Shown: positions 1-9,359, counted from the first letter of the stretch. The stretch is DNA of 64,000 nucleotides from Microbacterium hominis NBRC 15708 (GCF_001592125.1 NZ_BCWI01000001.1:558001-622000), one strand, 5' to 3'. The notes: generated by a model not told the origin, from the letters alone. A program made the numbers and translations.

Positions 1-713
1 TCCGCCGCGGCGGCGCGGGCCTGGGCGAGATCGAGGCTCTGGACGCGCTGAAGCAGTCGCACCTGACCGAGACCGGCGCGCGCCTGCTCGTCGCGGGGGT
101 TCTCGGACAGGGCGGCCTCGTAAGCGGAGACCGCACGCCCGTAGTCGCCGGCCTCGATCGCGTCGAAGGCCTCCTGATGGAGGGGCGGAAGAGCGGGCTC
201 GGCATCATCGGCGGCATCCGCGCCGGCGCCGTCCACGGGCACGGTGCCGGTCACGCCGTTCTGGGCCGCGAGCTGCAGGAGCTGGGCGAACACCTCGCGC
301 ACCTGCTGTTCGGGGACGGCGCCGGTGAACAGCGGCACCGGCTGCCCCGCGACGAGCGCCACGACCATCGGGATGGACTGCGCGCGGAACCCCTGGGCGA
401 GCTGGGGGTTCGCGTCGACGTCGACCTTGGCGAGCACGAGGCGTCCGCCGAGCTCGACGACGACCTTCTCCAGGATCGGGCTGAGCTGCGTGCAGGGGCC
501 GCACCATTCGGCCCAGAGGTCCACCACGACCGGCACGGATCGCGAGAGTTCGAGGACCTCGCCGAAGGTCGCGTCGGTCGCGTCGAAGACGAGCGGGGTG
601 GCGGTCGGCGCGCCCGCGGCGGGAGCCGTACCGGCCGGCGCGGCGGCACGCGATCGGAGAGAGGACAGGTCGACGGCACCGCGCAGCACGGCGCCCGAGG
701 TGGGATCGCTCAC
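1..713 (-). CDS. Thioredoxin-fold tetratricopeptide protein (YbbN/CnoX-like), 3' end cut off
   Basis: The first ~50 residues are a low-complexity Ala-rich leader, followed by a thioredoxin domain with the active site WAEWCGPCTQL, so both CxxC cysteines are present, and the cis-Pro loop SIPMVVAL. After a linker, residues from about 180 (LHQEAFDAIEAGDYGRAVSAY) look like TPR helices, the arrangement of CnoX/YbbN co-chaperones that bind oxidised unfolded proteins in the cytoplasm. The GTG start at 713 sits one base upstream of the stop of the preceding gene (714-716), suggesting translational coupling. The C-terminal TPR part continues beyond base 1. The family call is confident; the exact role in this organism is inference. 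Confidence 0.85.
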   Translation of the reverse strand, partial: MSDPTSGAVLRGAVDLSSLRSRAAAPAGTAPAAGAPTATPLVFDATDATFGEVLELSRSVPVVVDLWAEWCGPCTQLSPILEKVVVELGGRLVLAKVDVDANPQLAQGFRAQSIPMVVALVAGQPVPLFTGAVPEQQVREVFAQLLQLAAQNGVTGTVPVDGAGADAADDAEPALPPLHQEAFDAIEAGDYGRAVSAYEAALSENPRDEQARAGLGQVRLLQRVQSLDLAQARAAAA

Positions 714-2471
714 TTATGAGACCACTTTCGCGTCGAGGATGGAGGTGGAATAGCCCAGCAGCTGGATGCGCTTGTTCGAGCTCTGCGACGGCACGAAGAA
801 GAACAGCTGATCGACGAAGGTCGTCGTGAAGCCGCTGGAGGACTGGTTCACGCCGGTGAGCGTCTGCACGATCGGGTTGTTGTCGAGCTTGATGACGGCG
901 TCGGTGTTCGTGGGCTTCACCGTGTCGCTCTCGTGCACCGTGACCGCGACGATCGCCCCCGAGTCGAGTGTCGCGAGGGAGATCGGCTCGTCGGGCCCCG
1001 CCGAGGCGGCGAAGCTGAGCGTGCCCGTCTGGGCGCCGGTCTGGTTGAACGACTCCAGCCGTGCGGCGCGGTTGTCGGCGACGAGCTTGCGGAACGGGTC
1101 GTTCGTGGCGTCGAACTGTCCCGCGAACGGGCTGCTGTCGCCGTTGGTCAGGATGTCCGCGTAGGCGGCGGCGACCTTGTTCGGAGCGAGCGCGAGGAAC
1201 GGCGAGTCGGGGTCGATCGCGATGGCGCCCACGTACGCGGGAGCGAGGTTGAGGCTCGCCTGCGACACCAGCTCGGCCTGGTTGGTCACCTTGTAGGGCG
1301 ACCACGGGTCTTCCTGGGTCACGCTGAGGATGACGTCGCCGGTCTCGATGACGGCGAAGAACGTCCGCGGCCACCCGTCGTAGGCCTCCGGCAGGATGAC
1401 CTTGACCGGCTTGTCGGGCAGGGCACCCAGTGCCGTGTGCCCGGCGACGTCGCGCAGGCGGTAGTCGGTCTCGCGTGCGGCCAGTGCCGAGTCGGTGAGC
1501 CGCTCGGCGGCGGCGGCGGGATCCTTCGCGGCATCCGCCTTCGCCACCTGCTCGGAGATCCGGGTGAGGATGCGCTCGGCCTGGGCCTGCGTGACGGCGG
1601 GGCTGCCCTGGTCCTGCGGCACGACGACGCTCTCCGATGCCGTGGGGGTCGGGGTGCCGGCCAGCTGAGGCCACGCATCGGCGGTGCAGCCGGTGAACAG
1701 GAGGGCGGACAGGCCCACGGCGGGTGCGGCCAGCAGGACGCGCTTTCCCCGGCTGAGCTGACGACGTGTCGGCGTGGCGCTGATCACTCCCTTGTCGGCG
1801 CCCTCCACCGCGACATCGATCGGCTCGGTGACGGGCATGGGCAGCCCCTTGCGACGGGGCCCCCGCGACCGGCGGGCATGGCGGACGCCCAGGACGTACA
1901 GCACGAGACCGATGAGGAGCAGGATGCTGCCGCCGACGATGAGCGGACCGGCCCAGGGGGTCGTCGCGCCGGTCGGCCACGTGACGGTCATGCTCGACGG
2001 TGCCGGCTTGATGCCGTCGGTCGCCACGAGCAGGCTCATGTCCGCCGGCAGCTGAAGGGGGGTGACCAGCAGATCGTCCTGCTGGAACTCGTCGAGCCAG
2101 AGGTCCGAGCCGACGGGAGTGATCGCGGCGCTCCCCTCCGCGGGCGGGGTCTTCGCGGCGACGGCGGTGGTGGCGAGCTCGTCGCCGTCCAGGGTGACGT
2201 GGGTGTACGACGACGGCGTGAGCCAGGCCTCGAGATCGGCGGTGCGGCCGTAGGAGGCGAAGATCGTGCCGGATTCCTTCACGCGCAGGGTCTGCGAGCC
2301 GGTGTGGCTGTTGAGGACGCTGCCGTCGATCAACACGTAGGGGGCATCCCCGGACACCGAGATGGTCTGGCTCTCCGTGCGCGGCCCTTGTAGGACCGTC
2401 CGCTGAGCGATCCCCGCCCCGATCATGAGGGCAGCCAGCACGAAGGCCGTTACAGCCCAGACGAAACGCAC
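714..2471 (-). CDS. Membrane-anchored hypothetical protein with internal lipobox-like segment
   Basis: 585 aa, not recognised beyond an actinobacterial hypothetical family. A transmembrane helix lies at the very N-terminus (VWAVTAFVLAALMIGAGIA). A second is near residue 195 (GPLIVGGSILLLIGLVLYVL), followed by an Arg-rich cytoplasmic stretch, and a third hydrophobic segment ends in LLFTGCTA, which resembles a lipobox but is internal. The large C-terminal part should face the outside. The reading frame is open further upstream. GTG at 2471 was chosen because AGGGAGG lies 8 nt before it and the TM helix starts directly after. It is followed at 1 nt or less by the thioredoxin-like gene, so the two probably form one transcript. 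Confidence 0.7.
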   Translation of the reverse strand: MRFVWAVTAFVLAALMIGAGIAQRTVLQGPRTESQTISVSGDAPYVLIDGSVLNSHTGSQTLRVKESGTIFASYGRTADLEAWLTPSSYTHVTLDGDELATTAVAAKTPPAEGSAAITPVGSDLWLDEFQQDDLLVTPLQLPADMSLLVATDGIKPAPSSMTVTWPTGATTPWAGPLIVGGSILLLIGLVLYVLGVRHARRSRGPRRKGLPMPVTEPIDVAVEGADKGVISATPTRRQLSRGKRVLLAAPAVGLSALLFTGCTADAWPQLAGTPTPTASESVVVPQDQGSPAVTQAQAERILTRISEQVAKADAAKDPAAAAERLTDSALAARETDYRLRDVAGHTALGALPDKPVKVILPEAYDGWPRTFFAVIETGDVILSVTQEDPWSPYKVTNQAELVSQASLNLAPAYVGAIAIDPDSPFLALAPNKVAAAYADILTNGDSSPFAGQFDATNDPFRKLVADNRAARLESFNQTGAQTGTLSFAASAGPDEPISLATLDSGAIVAVTVHESDTVKPTNTDAVIKLDNNPIVQTLTGVNQSSSGFTTTFVDQLFFFVPSQSSNKRIQLLGYSTSILDAKVVS

Positions 2472-2625
2472 GAAAGACACCTCCCTGCGCACCGAAGACG
2501 GGATGACGGCGCGCAATAGACATTCCAGACTAGCGACATCCGGCTGTGCGTCGCCCGGGAGGGTCGAACGCGCTTCGGCCGTGTCGACACGGGAACGCCG
2601 ACGCGGTGCGTATTCTGACAACACC

Positions 2626-3705
2626 ATGAAGCTCCAGCATCCGTTCCGCACGGCCCTCGTCGCCACCCTCGGCGTCGGCGTCGGCATCCTGCTCATCACC
2701 AGCGTGCAGACCCTGTCGACGATCCTTCTCTACGTGGGCACCGCGCTGTTCCTCGCGCTCGGCCTCGACCCGCTGGTCAGCTGGCTGGAGCGGCGGAAGC
2801 TGCCGCGCTGGGCGGCGCTGCTGATCACCTTCGCCGCCGTGCTCGCGGTGTTCACGGGCATCGTCCTGATCGTGATCCCCGTCCTGGTCGGACAGATCGC
2901 GCAGCTGGTGACGCAGATCCAGCAGCTCGTCCAGAGCGCCGTGGACGGCGCCTGGAACCCCGTCGACGACCTGTCGGCGTGGCTGCACAGCAACTTCCCG
3001 GCGCTCGACGTCGACAAGGCGTTCGCGTACGTGTCGGACTGGTTCAACACGCTCGACTTCGGTCAGATCGGCACCTCCGCCGGCAACGTGATCCTCGGCA
3101 TCGGCGCGGGGATCATCTCCGGAGTCACCGGGGCCATCATCATCCTGATCCTCACGATCTACTTCACGGCCTCCACGCCGTCGCTGAAGGCGTCGGTCGC
3201 CCAGCTCGTGCCGGCCTCGAAGCGCGCGCGGTTCGTCGACCTGTCGGAGCAGATCACGGCATCCGTGGGCCACTACGTCATGGGGCAGGTCACGCTCGGC
3301 GCGATCAACGGTGTGCTCAGCGCCGTGTTCCTGTCGATCATCGGCGCACCGTTTCCCGCCGTGCTGGCCGTGGTCGCCTTCTTCTTCTCGCTCATCCCGC
3401 TCGTCGGTACGCTCACCGGCTCGGCGATCATCGTGCTGACCTGCCTGATCCCCGGGCTCAGCTCGCCCCTGACGGCGATCGTCGCGCTCATCTGGTACGC
3501 GATCTACATGCAGGTGGAGGCCTACGTCCTGTCGCCGCGCATCATGAACCGCGCCGTCTCCGTGCCCGGCGCCGTCGTGGTGATCGCCGCCCTGGCCGGC
3601 GGATCGCTCCTCGGCCTGCTCGGCGCGCTCATCGCCATCCCGGTCGCGGCGAGCGTGCTGATCATCTACCGCCAGGTGATCATTCCGCGGCAGAACGAGC
3701 GCTGA
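2626..3705 (+). CDS. AI-2E/PerM family permease
   Basis: 359 aa polytopic membrane protein. An N-terminal hairpin of two helices (residues ~10-50) and a third (~62-85) are followed by an amphipathic extracytoplasmic region (~90-160) and then four to five C-terminal helices. It carries the family-typical segments LFLALGLDPLVSWLERR and PLVGTLTGSAIIV. Such proteins are annotated as AI-2 exporters (TqsA), PerM or Na+/H+ antiporter-like carriers; the substrate cannot be read from sequence. The ATG at 2626 is preceded by TATTCT (2611-2616), a possible -10 element. It is divergent from the gene ending upstream at 2471 and convergent with the hydrolase at 3737. Confidence 0.85.
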   Translation: MKLQHPFRTALVATLGVGVGILLITSVQTLSTILLYVGTALFLALGLDPLVSWLERRKLPRWAALLITFAAVLAVFTGIVLIVIPVLVGQIAQLVTQIQQLVQSAVDGAWNPVDDLSAWLHSNFPALDVDKAFAYVSDWFNTLDFGQIGTSAGNVILGIGAGIISGVTGAIIILILTIYFTASTPSLKASVAQLVPASKRARFVDLSEQITASVGHYVMGQVTLGAINGVLSAVFLSIIGAPFPAVLAVVAFFFSLIPLVGTLTGSAIIVLTCLIPGLSSPLTAIVALIWYAIYMQVEAYVLSPRIMNRAVSVPGAVVVIAALAGGSLLGLLGALIAIPVAASVLIIYRQVIIPRQNER

Positions 3706-3736
3706 GCGGCGGGGACGCGCTGCGCGGCGGATGCCG

Positions 3737-4450
3737 TCAGTCGCCGTCCCACTGCGTGGGCAGCGGCAGCGCGTCGGGATTGACCGCGGCCACGATCTCG
3801 CTGAGCACACGGCGGGTCTGGTTCTCCCCCACCCACAGGTGCTTGCCGCCCTCGACGGCGATCAGCTCGGCGTGCGCGATCGGCGCGAACCGCTCGCGCG
3901 CCTCGTCCGGTCGCAGGTAGTCATCGAACTCCGGCACGAGCACGATCACCGCACGGGGATCGCCCCGCCAGGCCGCGATCTCGTCGGCCCCGGCACGGTG
4001 CAGCGGCGGCGAGAGCAGGATCACGCCGTCGACGGCGTGGTCGCGGCCGTACTTGAGGGCGAGCTCCGTGCCGAACGACCAGCCGACCAACCAGGGGTGC
4101 GGGAGGCCTCGAGCGGTGACGAAGTCCATCGCCGCCGCGACGTCGAACGCCTCCGCGCGTCCGCCGTCGAAGGCGCCCTCACTGGTCCCGCGGGGCGAGC
4201 TCGTGCCCCGCGTGTTGAAGCGGAGCACGGCGAGATCGGCCAGCGCGGGCAGCCGCCCCGCGGCCTTCCGGAGGATGTGCGAGTCCATGAAGCCGCCCGC
4301 GGTCGGAAGCGGATGCAGCGTCACCAGGGTCGCGACCGGCTCCCGATGCTCGGGCAGCGCCAACTCCCCGACCAGCGTGAGTCCGTCGAGTGTCGTGAGC
4401 TCGATCTCCTCGCGCCGCGCGGGAAGCTGGACGGGTCCGCGAATCTCCAT
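3737..4450 (-). CDS. Alpha/beta hydrolase
   Basis: 237 aa. It shows the alpha/beta-hydrolase oxyanion turn HPLPTAGGFMDS near residue 48, a nucleophile elbow GWSFGTE (Ser ~128) and a late GGKHLW with the probable catalytic His (~212). An acidic residue precedes it in VPEFDDY. This is the architecture of the small dienelactone-hydrolase-like or KANL3/Tex30-like group that often lacks a lid. The ATG at 4450 was preferred over upstream in-frame starts because it follows immediately after the stop of the upstream zinc protein (4452). The gene is probably co-transcribed with that gene. Substrate unknown. Confidence 0.8.
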   Translation of the reverse strand: MEIRGPVQLPARREEIELTTLDGLTLVGELALPEHREPVATLVTLHPLPTAGGFMDSHILRKAAGRLPALADLAVLRFNTRGTSSPRGTSEGAFDGGRAEAFDVAAAMDFVTARGLPHPWLVGWSFGTELALKYGRDHAVDGVILLSPPLHRAGADEIAAWRGDPRAVIVLVPEFDDYLRPDEARERFAPIAHAELIAVEGGKHLWVGENQTRRVLSEIVAAVNPDALPLPTQWDGD

Positions 4451-4451
4451 G

Positions 4452-4733
4452 TCAGGCAATCCTCCAACAGGCCGTGTGCCAATGTCTGCGAGCCGCGAGG
4501 TCCGCCGCGTCGCCCAGGACGCCGTCCGCGCGCCAGACCACGAGGTGCGCGGTGCCGGGCGTGATCGCACGAGAGCACCCCGGACAGGTGTAGCTCTTCT
4601 GCGCCTGCGCGGCGCTGACCGGCTGCACCGTCCACTCCGAGCCGCGTCGGTGCTCGGAGCGCTTCCATCCGCTCAGGAGCCGATCGAACGAATCGTCGGC
4701 GGGTTGCGGCTGCCGTCGGTTCGCGCGCGGCAT
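4452..4733 (-). CDS. Small zinc-ribbon protein, actinobacterial conserved hypothetical
   Basis: 93 aa. The C-terminal half carries CPGC at ~57-60 and a later RHWHTACW, a CxxC...HxxxC set that should bind one zinc ion. The N-terminal half (residues 1-45) is basic and Trp-containing (DRLLSGWKRSEHR). Homologues in actinobacteria are often labelled ATP/GTP-binding protein, but no P-loop is visible here, so that name is not supported. The ATG at 4733 lies 4 nt after the stop of the lytic transglycosylase-like gene (4738), and its stop is 1 nt before the hydrolase start, so it sits in a tight three-gene run. Confidence 0.65.
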   Translation of the reverse strand: MPRANRRQPQPADDSFDRLLSGWKRSEHRRGSEWTVQPVSAAQAQKSYTCPGCSRAITPGTAHLVVWRADGVLGDAADLAARRHWHTACWRIA

Positions 4734-4737
4734 CGGA

Positions 4738-5472
4738 TCAGTACCACCCCGTGGACTGCGAGTGCGACCAGGCACCGCACGGCGTGCTGTAGCGGCCGCC
4801 GATGTAGCCGAGCCCCCAGGCGATCTGCGTCGCCGGGTTGGTCTCCCAGTCGGCACCGGCGGAGGCCATCTTGCTTCCGGGGAGCGCCTGCGGGATGCCG
4901 TACGCGCCGCTGCCGGCGTTGTAGGCGCCGACGCGCCAGCCCGACTCCTTGTTCCACAGCGCGACGAGACAGGCGAACTCGTCGTCGCCCCATCCGCGCT
5001 GCTGCACCATCGAGTAGGCGATCGCCTGCGCGGTACCGGGATCCGGGGCCACGAAGGGCGGCGACCACGCGGCAGACGACGACGAGGTGCCGGTCGCCGT
5101 CGGCGTGGGCGTGGGCTTCGGCGTGACGTAGACGCTGTAGACGACGCCGTCGCGGCCGAGCCCGGTGGTCTGATCGGATGCGGCGAGGTACGCCTGCGCG
5201 TCGGCGATGGTCGAGGCGTAGAGAGAGATGGGGGCGACTTCCGCGGCGTGCGCCTCGGGGGTCGAGGCCGTCAACGGCGCGATGTACACCACGCCGAAGC
5301 CGAGCACCGCGACGACCGCGAACACGCTCATCGCCCCGCGACGCCGCGTCCACTTGGCGGGGGCGGCCTTCGCCGGGCGTCGCCCCGCTCCGGATCTCGC
5401 GGCCGCACGCCCATCGACCCGGGTCGCCGGTGCGGCGGCGGGAGCGGCGGTGAGCTCGGCGTCAGAAGTCAC
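4738..5472 (-). CDS. Secreted lytic transglycosylase-like protein
   Basis: 244 aa. A cytoplasmic, basic N-terminus is followed by a single TM/signal segment (~residues 49-70, FAVVAVLGFGVVYIAPL), a Pro/Thr-rich linker (PTPTPTATG) and a C-terminal SLT-like domain. The domain starts at AIAYSMVQQRGWGDDEFACL, with the likely catalytic Glu in NKESGWR, then AYGIPQALPGSKM and TQIAWGLGYI. This is the compact aggregation-promoting-factor/Rpf-neighbour fold that cleaves peptidoglycan glycan strands or remodels septa outside the cell. The start is GTG at 5472. Confidence 0.8.
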   Translation of the reverse strand: MTSDAELTAAPAAAPATRVDGRAAARSGAGRRPAKAAPAKWTRRRGAMSVFAVVAVLGFGVVYIAPLTASTPEAHAAEVAPISLYASTIADAQAYLAASDQTTGLGRDGVVYSVYVTPKPTPTPTATGTSSSSAAWSPPFVAPDPGTAQAIAYSMVQQRGWGDDEFACLVALWNKESGWRVGAYNAGSGAYGIPQALPGSKMASAGADWETNPATQIAWGLGYIGGRYSTPCGAWSHSQSTGWY

Positions 5473-5520
5473 AGTGCTCCGATTCTAGCCTCGCGACGGC
5501 GACGCCCACACGAGCGGCGG

Positions 5521-6087
5521 TCACACGACCGCCAGCATCACCTCGACGGTCGCATCGAGCACCGCGTCCACCTGCGCCTCGCTGTAACCGCGACGCTGCA
5601 TGCGGAAGGCGACCGACCGCACCTGATCCACCGTGACGGGCTCGCCGCTCTCGAGGAACCGCGCGATCTTGTCGGCGACGAGGTCGACCTCGTCGACGCG
5701 GTAGCCGAAGCGGAGGGCGCCGACCCGGCGGAACCGGTGGCCCCGCGGACGGGTGAGGCGGTCCAGCACCTCCTGGGCGAGCTGGCGTGACTGCCCGACC
5801 CAGGCGCGCGCACCCCGTCGCGACAGCGCCTGCTCGCGCTCGCGGGCGGCGAAGGCATCCTCGATCCGGCTCAACGCCGCATCCACGGCCGACACCTGAT
5901 AGCCGTGCCGCACGAGCGGGAAGGCGGCCGTGCGGACGACGGTCGAGTCGATGTCGGTCGCCTCACCGTCCTCGAAGGCTGTGCGCGCCCGCGCGAGGAA
6001 CGCGTCGACCGCGTCGGGCCGGTAGCCGCGCGTGCGGCCCGTCGTGTGGGGGAACGCCGGGGCGTGGGTCTCGGAAACGTCGCTCAT
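5521..6087 (-). CDS. DivIVA-domain repeat protein
   Basis: 188 aa. Four short segments look like the membrane-targeting DivIVA N-terminal motif, each with an FP or FR followed by GY and an aspartate/valine helix: GRTRGYRPDAVDAFL, VRHGYQVSAVDAALSR, LRFGYRVDEVDLVADK and QRRGYSEAQVDAVLD. There is no long coiled coil as in Wag31/DivIVA. The ATG at 6087 overlaps the cdsA stop (ATGA), indicating coupling. This cdsA-linked small protein is typical of Microbacteriaceae; a role in polar growth or envelope organisation is inference. Confidence 0.8.
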   Translation of the reverse strand: MSDVSETHAPAFPHTTGRTRGYRPDAVDAFLARARTAFEDGEATDIDSTVVRTAAFPLVRHGYQVSAVDAALSRIEDAFAAREREQALSRRGARAWVGQSRQLAQEVLDRLTRPRGHRFRRVGALRFGYRVDEVDLVADKIARFLESGEPVTVDQVRSVAFRMQRRGYSEAQVDAVLDATVEVMLAVV

Positions 6088-7106
6088 AGGGTCACCAGGG
6101 GGAAGAAGAGGAAGTAGAGGGCGAGGGCGGCAGCCGCGGACGGCAGGATCGAATCCAGCCGGTCCAGCACACCGCCGTGACCCGGCAGCCAGGAGCTCAT
6201 GTCCTTGATGCCGAGGTCGCGCTTGATCATCGACTCGCCGAGGTCGCCCACCGTGGCGCAGCCCAGGATCAGGAGGCCGAACACCGCTCCGGCCCACCAC
6301 GGCACGTGGAGGGCGAAGATGCCCCACAGCACGGCCGCGATCACTGTGGCCACGGCGCCGCCCGCGAAGCCCTCCCAGGTCTTCTTCGGACTGATCCGCG
6401 GCGCCATCGGGTGCGCGCCGAACGCGAGGCCGGAGGCGTACGCGCCGGTGTCGGCGGCGACGACGGCGATGAGCATGCCGAGCACCCAGTACTCGCCCTG
6501 CTCCTGACGCAGCAGCACGAGCGCCAGGCTGGCGAGGAAGGGCACGTAGAGGGGCAGGAAGCCGGCGATCAGGACGTCGCCGAGCACGTCTCCGTAGCGG
6601 CGGCCGTCACTGGCGATCATCTGGGCGAGCAGCCGCCACACGATGACGGCGGCGACGGCGCCGAAGGTGAGCGCCCAATGCGTGAGGTGTCCCGCGAAGA
6701 AGGCGGACAGCATGATCACGGCACCGGCCACGACCTGCGGCCAGACGTCGACGCGCCGACCGGCGGTCTGGAGGGCACGGCTGAACTCGAAGACCCCCAG
6801 CAGGCACACCGGGATCGCGAAGACCAGGAACAGCCACTTGATGAACAGCAGCGACCCCAGCACGACGGCGCCCACGGCGAGCCCGATGAGGGTCGCCATC
6901 AGCAGGTTGCGCCCCGTCCGCGCGTTGATGCGGTCGTTGACCTCTTCGAAATCGGCGCGCGCGCGATCGATCTGATGCTCGAACTCGCTGCGTGCCGCAC
7001 GCACGTGGGCCTGGAAACCGGCCGAGGTCCCGGGGCGGGCGCGCTCGCCCTCCCGCCCCGGAACGCCTCCGGGCCCGGGATCCCCCGGGGAGTCGGTGGT
7101 CGGCAC
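6084..7106 (-). CDS. cdsA: Phosphatidate cytidylyltransferase
   Basis: 340 aa. It makes CDP-diacylglycerol from phosphatidate and CTP in the membrane, feeding phosphatidylglycerol, cardiolipin and PI synthesis. After a charged N-terminal ~75 residues come about eight TM helices. The family signature near the C-terminus is visible as SPKKTWEGFAGG followed by LGDLGESMIKRD-type sequence (VGDLGESMIKRDLGIKD), with the invariant Lys/Asp residues. GTG at 7106 was chosen; it starts 5 nt after the frr stop. Order frr-cdsA-DivIVA-like is the usual one for the family. Confidence 0.95.
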   Translation of the reverse strand: MPTTDSPGDPGPGGVPGREGERARPGTSAGFQAHVRAARSEFEHQIDRARADFEEVNDRINARTGRNLLMATLIGLAVGAVVLGSLLFIKWLFLVFAIPVCLLGVFEFSRALQTAGRRVDVWPQVVAGAVIMLSAFFAGHLTHWALTFGAVAAVIVWRLLAQMIASDGRRYGDVLGDVLIAGFLPLYVPFLASLALVLLRQEQGEYWVLGMLIAVVAADTGAYASGLAFGAHPMAPRISPKKTWEGFAGGAVATVIAAVLWGIFALHVPWWAGAVFGLLILGCATVGDLGESMIKRDLGIKDMSSWLPGHGGVLDRLDSILPSAAAALALYFLFFPLVTL

Positions 7107-7110
7107 GTCC

Positions 7111-7665
7111 TCAGACCTCGAGAAGCTCGGCCTCTTTGCGCTTGAGGGCCTCGTCGATGTCGTCGACATGGCTGCGCGTGACGGCGTCGAGTTCCTTCTC
7201 AGCGCGCACGAGATCGTCTTCGCCGACCTCGCTCTTGAGCGCATCCAGCTCGTCCTTCGCCTTCCGACGGATGCCGCGCAGGTGCACCTTCGCGTCCTCG
7301 CCCTTGGTGCGCACGAGCTTGACGTACTCCTTGCGGCGCTCCGCGGTGAGCTCGGGCATCGAGACGCGCACGATGTTGCCGTCGTTCGACGGGTTGGCGC
7401 CGAGGTTCGGCATGTCGCGGATCGCCTGCTCGATGGCCTTCAGCGCCGACTTGTCGTACGGCGTCACGACGAGCGTGCGGGCCTCGGGCGTGTTCAGCGA
7501 CGCGAGCTGCGCGAGCGGCGTCGGGGAGCCGTAGTAGTCGACCAGGATCTTCTGGAAGAGCTGGGGGTTCGCGCGGCCCGTGCGCACGGTCGCGAAGTCG
7601 TCCTTCGCGGCCTCGACGGCGCGGTCCATGCGGGCGGACGTGTCGGCCAGGATCTCGGCGATCAC
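7111..7665 (-). CDS. frr: Ribosome recycling factor
   Basis: 184 aa from GTG at 7665, matching the usual ~185 aa of RRF, which splits the post-termination ribosome with EF-G. Conserved blocks are [12 protein letters not shown] and [12 protein letters not shown], then [19 protein letters not shown] with the invariant basic patch, and the long C-terminal helix. An ATG lies further upstream at 7680, but GGAG at 7671-7674 is spaced 5 nt from GTG 7665, and this gives the family-typical N-terminus [13 protein letters not shown]. Confidence 0.95.
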   Translation of the reverse strand: MIAEILADTSARMDRAVEAAKDDFATVRTGRANPQLFQKILVDYYGSPTPLAQLASLNTPEARTLVVTPYDKSALKAIEQAIRDMPNLGANPSNDGNIVRVSMPELTAERRKEYVKLVRTKGEDAKVHLRGIRRKAKDELDALKSEVGEDDLVRAEKELDAVTRSHVDDIDEALKRKEAELLEV

Positions 7666-7721
7666 GGTCACTCCATTCATTCGGTACGTCAGGGAAAGTC
7701 TAGTGCGGGGCGTCGTCCGAC

Positions 7722-8441
7722 TCAGACGGTGACGAGCGTGCCGATCGATTCGCCCAGCAGCGCGCGCGTGACGTTGCCGGCCGGCTCCATGCCGAACACG
7801 CGCATGTCGATGCCGTTGTCCATGCAGAGGCTGAACGCCGTGGAGTCGACGACCTTGAGCCCGCGCTGGAGCGCGTCGCGGTACGTGATCGTGTCGATGC
7901 GCTCGGCATCCGGGTTCGTCTTGGGGTCGGCCGTGTAGACGCCGTCGACGCCGTTCTTGGCGACGAGCACCTCATCGGCGCCGATCTCCAGCGCGCGCTG
8001 GGCGGCGACCGTGTCGGTCGAGAAGTAGGGCAGGCCGGCGCCGGCACCGAAGATGACGACGCGGCCCTTCTCCATGTGGCGCTCGGCGCGACGCGGGATG
8101 TAGGGCTCGGCGACCTGGGTCATGGAGATGGCCGACTGGACGCGCGTGGCGGCCCCCGCCTGCTCGAGGAAGTCCTGCAGCGCCAGGGCGTTCATGACCG
8201 TTCCCAGCATGCCCATGTAGTCCGCGCGGCCGCGGTCCATCCCCCGCTGGCTGAGCTCGGCTCCGCGGAAGAAGTTGCCACCGCCCACGACGATGGAGAT
8301 CTCGACACGATCCACGGCGGCGGCGATCTCACGCGCGATCTGACCGACCACGTCGGGGTTGACGCCGAGCTGGCCCCCTCCGAACGCTTCGCCGGACAGC
8401 TTCAGGAGGACGCGGCGGCGTCCGGTGTTCTCATCGATCAC
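7722..8441 (-). CDS. pyrH: UMP kinase
   Basis: 239 aa, amino-acid-kinase fold. It phosphorylates UMP to UDP with ATP. Visible are [11 protein letters not shown] (phosphate loop), [10 protein letters not shown], the UMP site around [19 protein letters not shown], and [17 protein letters not shown] with the downstream VYTADPK loop. The start is GTG at 8441, with GAGAGG about 9 nt upstream. It lies between the tsf terminator and frr, the common order tsf-pyrH-frr; the strong terminator before it implies its own promoter in the region 8442-8490. Confidence 0.96.
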   Translation of the reverse strand: MIDENTGRRRVLLKLSGEAFGGGQLGVNPDVVGQIAREIAAAVDRVEISIVVGGGNFFRGAELSQRGMDRGRADYMGMLGTVMNALALQDFLEQAGAATRVQSAISMTQVAEPYIPRRAERHMEKGRVVIFGAGAGLPYFSTDTVAAQRALEIGADEVLVAKNGVDGVYTADPKTNPDAERIDTITYRDALQRGLKVVDSTAFSLCMDNGIDMRVFGMEPAGNVTRALLGESIGTLVTV

Positions 8442-8490
8442 AGGGGGTTCCTCTCGTCGAGTTGCAGACTATCGAAGGCAGGGCATGGAA

Positions 8491-8523
8491 AAGGGGTCCG
8501 CATTCGATGAATGCGGACCCCTT
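8491..8523 (-). terminator. Rho-independent terminator downstream of tsf
   Basis: Perfect 15-bp inverted repeat (8491-8505 with 8509-8523), with a 3-nt loop, and on the minus strand the stem is followed by TTTTCC. It begins 8 nt after the tsf stop codon and separates rpsB-tsf from pyrH. Confidence 0.92.
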
Positions 8524-8531
8524 CGAACGAC

Positions 8532-9359
8532 TTACGCGCCGACCTTGAAGCGGGCGAAGTCGGTGATCGTGATCCCGGCGTCGCCGGCGACCTTGGCGAC
8601 GGACAGCTTGTTGTCCTTCGCGTAGTCCTGGTCGAGCAGGGCGACCTGCTTGAAGAACGCGTTCACGCGGCCCTCGACGATCTTCGGAAGGGCCGCCTCC
8701 GGCTTGCCCTCGTTGCGGGAGATCTCCGTGACGATCTCGCGCTCCTTCTCGACCTCGTCGGCGGGGACGTCGTCGCGCGTGAGGTAGGTCGGGTTGGCGA
8801 ACGAGATGTGCTGCGCGATGGAGCGCGCGGTCTCCGCGTCTTCACCGCTGTAGGCGAGCACCACGCCGACCTGCGGGGGGAGGTCCTTGCTCGTCTTGTG
8901 CAGGTAGATCTCGAACTTGTCGCCAGAGAGCGTGCGCACACGGCGCAGTTCGACCTTCTCGCCGATGATCGCGGCCTCGTCGGAGATGAGGTCGGCGACG
9001 GACGTGCCGTCGGCATCCGCGGCCAGCGCGGCCTCGACGGAGTCGGCGCCGACGGCGGCGGCCGCGGCGAGCACCTTGTCGGCGAGGGCGATGAAGCGCT
9101 CGTTCTTGGCGACGAAGTCGGTCTCGGTGTTCAGCTCGATGATGGTGACCTTGCCGTCGTTCAGCGCGGCGGTGACGAGGCCCTCGCTGGTGGAGCGGTC
9201 GGCACGCTTCGCGTTGCCCTTCGCGCCCTTGAGGCGGAGGATCTCGACGGCCTTCTCGAGGTCGCCGTCGGCCTCCTCGAGCGCCTTCTTGGTGTCGACC
9301 ATGCCCGTGCCGAGCTGCTCGCGCAGGGCCTTGATGTCGGCGATGGTGAAGTTTGCCAT
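8532..9359 (-). CDS. tsf: Elongation factor Ts
   Basis: 275 aa, the guanine-nucleotide exchange factor for EF-Tu. The N-terminal UBA-like domain starts ANFTIADIKALREQLGTGM and carries the signature KKALEEADGDLEKAVE. The core includes ELNTETDFVAKNERF, with the invariant TDFVAxN that touches EF-Tu, and the C-terminal part has a GDAGITITDFARFKVGA end. The ATG at 9359 has AAGGAGC upstream. It is transcribed with rpsB, with a hairpin in the gap, and ended by the terminator at 8491-8523. Confidence 0.97.
   Translation of the reverse strand: MANFTIADIKALREQLGTGMVDTKKALEEADGDLEKAVEILRLKGAKGNAKRADRSTSEGLVTAALNDGKVTIIELNTETDFVAKNERFIALADKVLAAAAAVGADSVEAALAADADGTSVADLISDEAAIIGEKVELRRVRTLSGDKFEIYLHKTSKDLPPQVGVVLAYSGEDAETARSIAQHISFANPTYLTRDDVPADEVEKEREIVTEISRNEGKPEAALPKIVEGRVNAFFKQVALLDQDYAKDNKLSVAKVAGDAGITITDFARFKVGA

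Noticed and set aside
205..2523. Very long open frames overlapping known genes on the other strand or frame, for example 772 codons at 205-2523 minus
   Set aside because: High-GC DNA keeps antisense and shifted frames open. Their translations are Arg/Gly/Pro-rich without domains, while the real genes in the other frame have clear motifs.
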